Source of the DNA: Haemonchus contortus
Taxonomy: Eukaryota; Nematoda; Chromadorea; Rhabditida; Trichostrongylidae
DNA: 64,000 bases
Reading direction: 5' to 3'
Assembly (NCBI GenBank): GCA_000469685.2
Contig: LS997562.1
Location: 7,747,007 to 7,811,006, forward strand
The position numbers and the translations under genes are program-made. The notes beneath the pieces are model-generated. The model saw nothing but the letters and a program-made list of their open reading frames with translations. It was not told the DNA's origin and searched no databases. Shown here in pieces: positions 63,301-64,000 of this stretch. Positions within the stretch are counted from its first letter, which is position 1. Each line of letters opens with the position of its first letter.

Positions 63301-64000
63301 AGCAAGCATAGTTCCAGCTTCAGCAATGCTGCTTGACAAGAGAACGATGTTGTCCGCAGAGAGGAGATTTGAGAGGAACCGTCCATCCACACGAATGCCC
63401 TTTCCCTTCCAGCCTAACGACTTCATAACCCACTGCAGGGCGGCTGTGAACAGCTTCGGCGAAACAGTGTCGTCTTGTCTCACACCCTTCCCTATGAGAA
63501 TGGGGAGAGGTCGTTGGAACAGCTTCACCATCGCGCTGCAGCGACTACTGCAGTCAGCTACTAATCTTATGTAGGGAGGGTCCACTCCTTAATCGACCAG
63601 TGCTGACAGGACCGCATTCGTTTCGACGCTGTCAAAAGATTTTTAATGATAAACAAAGGTAAGGACAAGAGGCAGTCGGAATTCTCGGCGCACTTCGATG
63701 ACCAGTGCGACCGCTTGAATGTCTAAGCATCTGAAACCCTTCTGGAATCCGGCCTGCTTTGCAGATTGAGCTTCATCTAACGTTCGCGATATGCAGGTTA
63801 GAATGATCTTCGTGAACAGCTTGTAAAGCACGCTTGATAAGCCCATCGCGCGGTAATTGCGAAGATCATTCCGGTCTCCTTTGTTGTGAAGAGTGACCAT
63901 CAGGAAAAGAAATTTCAATTACTCTTTTTTTATTATCAGGTCGGTCTCCCCTTACAGAAATCCAAGCTTGCTTAATACTTCCTGTTTAGTTTCGATGCTC
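60394..64000 (+). CDS. CB7: cathepsin B-like cysteine protease, 5' part only (runs off window)
   Basis: Exons: 60394-60399 (ATG TTG), 60697-60760, 60901-60995, 61451-61581, and the first 11 bases of exon 5 from 63990 (tttcgatgctc), which continues beyond the window. The signal peptide is about MLVPLILVIFVISTSS, one codon longer in exon 2 than in its neighbours. The propeptide is [20 protein letters not shown], then [20 protein letters not shown]. No lesion is seen in the visible part. Catalytic exons lie outside, so activity cannot be judged. Intron 4 (61582-63989) carries an RTE retrotransposon fragment. Confidence 0.88.
62672..63930 (-). mobile_element. RTE-type non-LTR retrotransposon fragment, degenerate
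   Basis: Minus-strand frames, in order, give GDRNDLRNYRAMGLSSVLYKLFTKII (about 63885), FQKGFRCLDIQAVALVIE (about 63730), GKGVRQDDTVSPKLFTAALQ (about 63480), LLSADNIVLLSS (about 63350) and, after a gap, RWTRKTVEWPPIGSSRPKGR with RWGDVLVD (about 62710). This is the order of an RTE-1-like reverse transcriptase and its C-terminal tail. GVRQGD is GVRQDD, and the catalytic ADD box is ADN, so the RT is inactive. It sits in CB7 intron 4. The 5' endonuclease part is not seen. Confidence 0.85.

Overview
This window looks like genomic DNA from a strongylid (clade V) parasitic nematode, most likely a hookworm such as Ancylostoma or Necator. The reasons are small exons with GT-AG introns, a large head-to-tail family of cathepsin B-like cysteine proteases ending in a hemoglobinase-like motif ([12 protein letters not shown]), a degenerate mariner resembling the hookworm element bandit, and many nematode-type transposon relics. 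The species is inferred, not shown.

All recognisable host genes belong to one family on the + strand. Six complete genes (CB1 2773-9814, CB2 10600-16033, CB3 18175-25178, CB4 29265-36010, CB5 37200-46661, CB6 52349-59012) and the 5' part of a seventh (CB7, from 60394 and off the right edge) share the same 12-exon architecture. Each assembled reading frame closes exactly, giving 346-355 aa. Exon 1 is the two codons Met-Leu and exon 2 is the rest of the signal peptide. Exons 3-4 encode the propeptide. Exon 5 encodes the start of the mature enzyme. Exon 6 carries the catalytic Cys, exon 9 the occluding loop, and exon 11 the catalytic His and Asn. Between CB5 and CB6 lies a 5'-truncated pseudogene (48518-51134), and near the left edge there is a single relic exon (about 1020-1330).

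The right half is a segmental duplication: about 33.85-46.75 kb (3' part of CB4 plus CB5) and about 48.45-59.1 kb (pseudogene plus CB6) align exon by exon, intron by intron and SINE by SINE. Insertions present in only one copy (a DD37D mariner-like element in CB5 intron 4, a TTAA-flanked MITE in CB5 intron 11, another in pseudogene intron 11) post-date the duplication and leave readable empty sites. The truncated pseudogene begins directly at the end of a MITE, which itself holds a nested mariner, suggesting MITE-associated loss of exons 1-8.

Mobile DNA fills introns and intergenic gaps: a LINE fragment (left edge), an RTE fragment (CB7 intron 4), three DD37D transposons, one bandit-like mariner, two families of TTAA-flanked MITEs, at least six copies of a tRNA-derived SINE (all minus strand), a perfect 96-bp inverted repeat at 1804-2046 and an imperfect one at 10.1 kb. 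Every complete gene has a WGATAA (GATA-factor) site about 80-91 bp before its start codon, which fits intestinal expression of secreted blood-digesting proteases. Exon numbers in the entries run 1-12, with exon 1 the Met-Leu exon.
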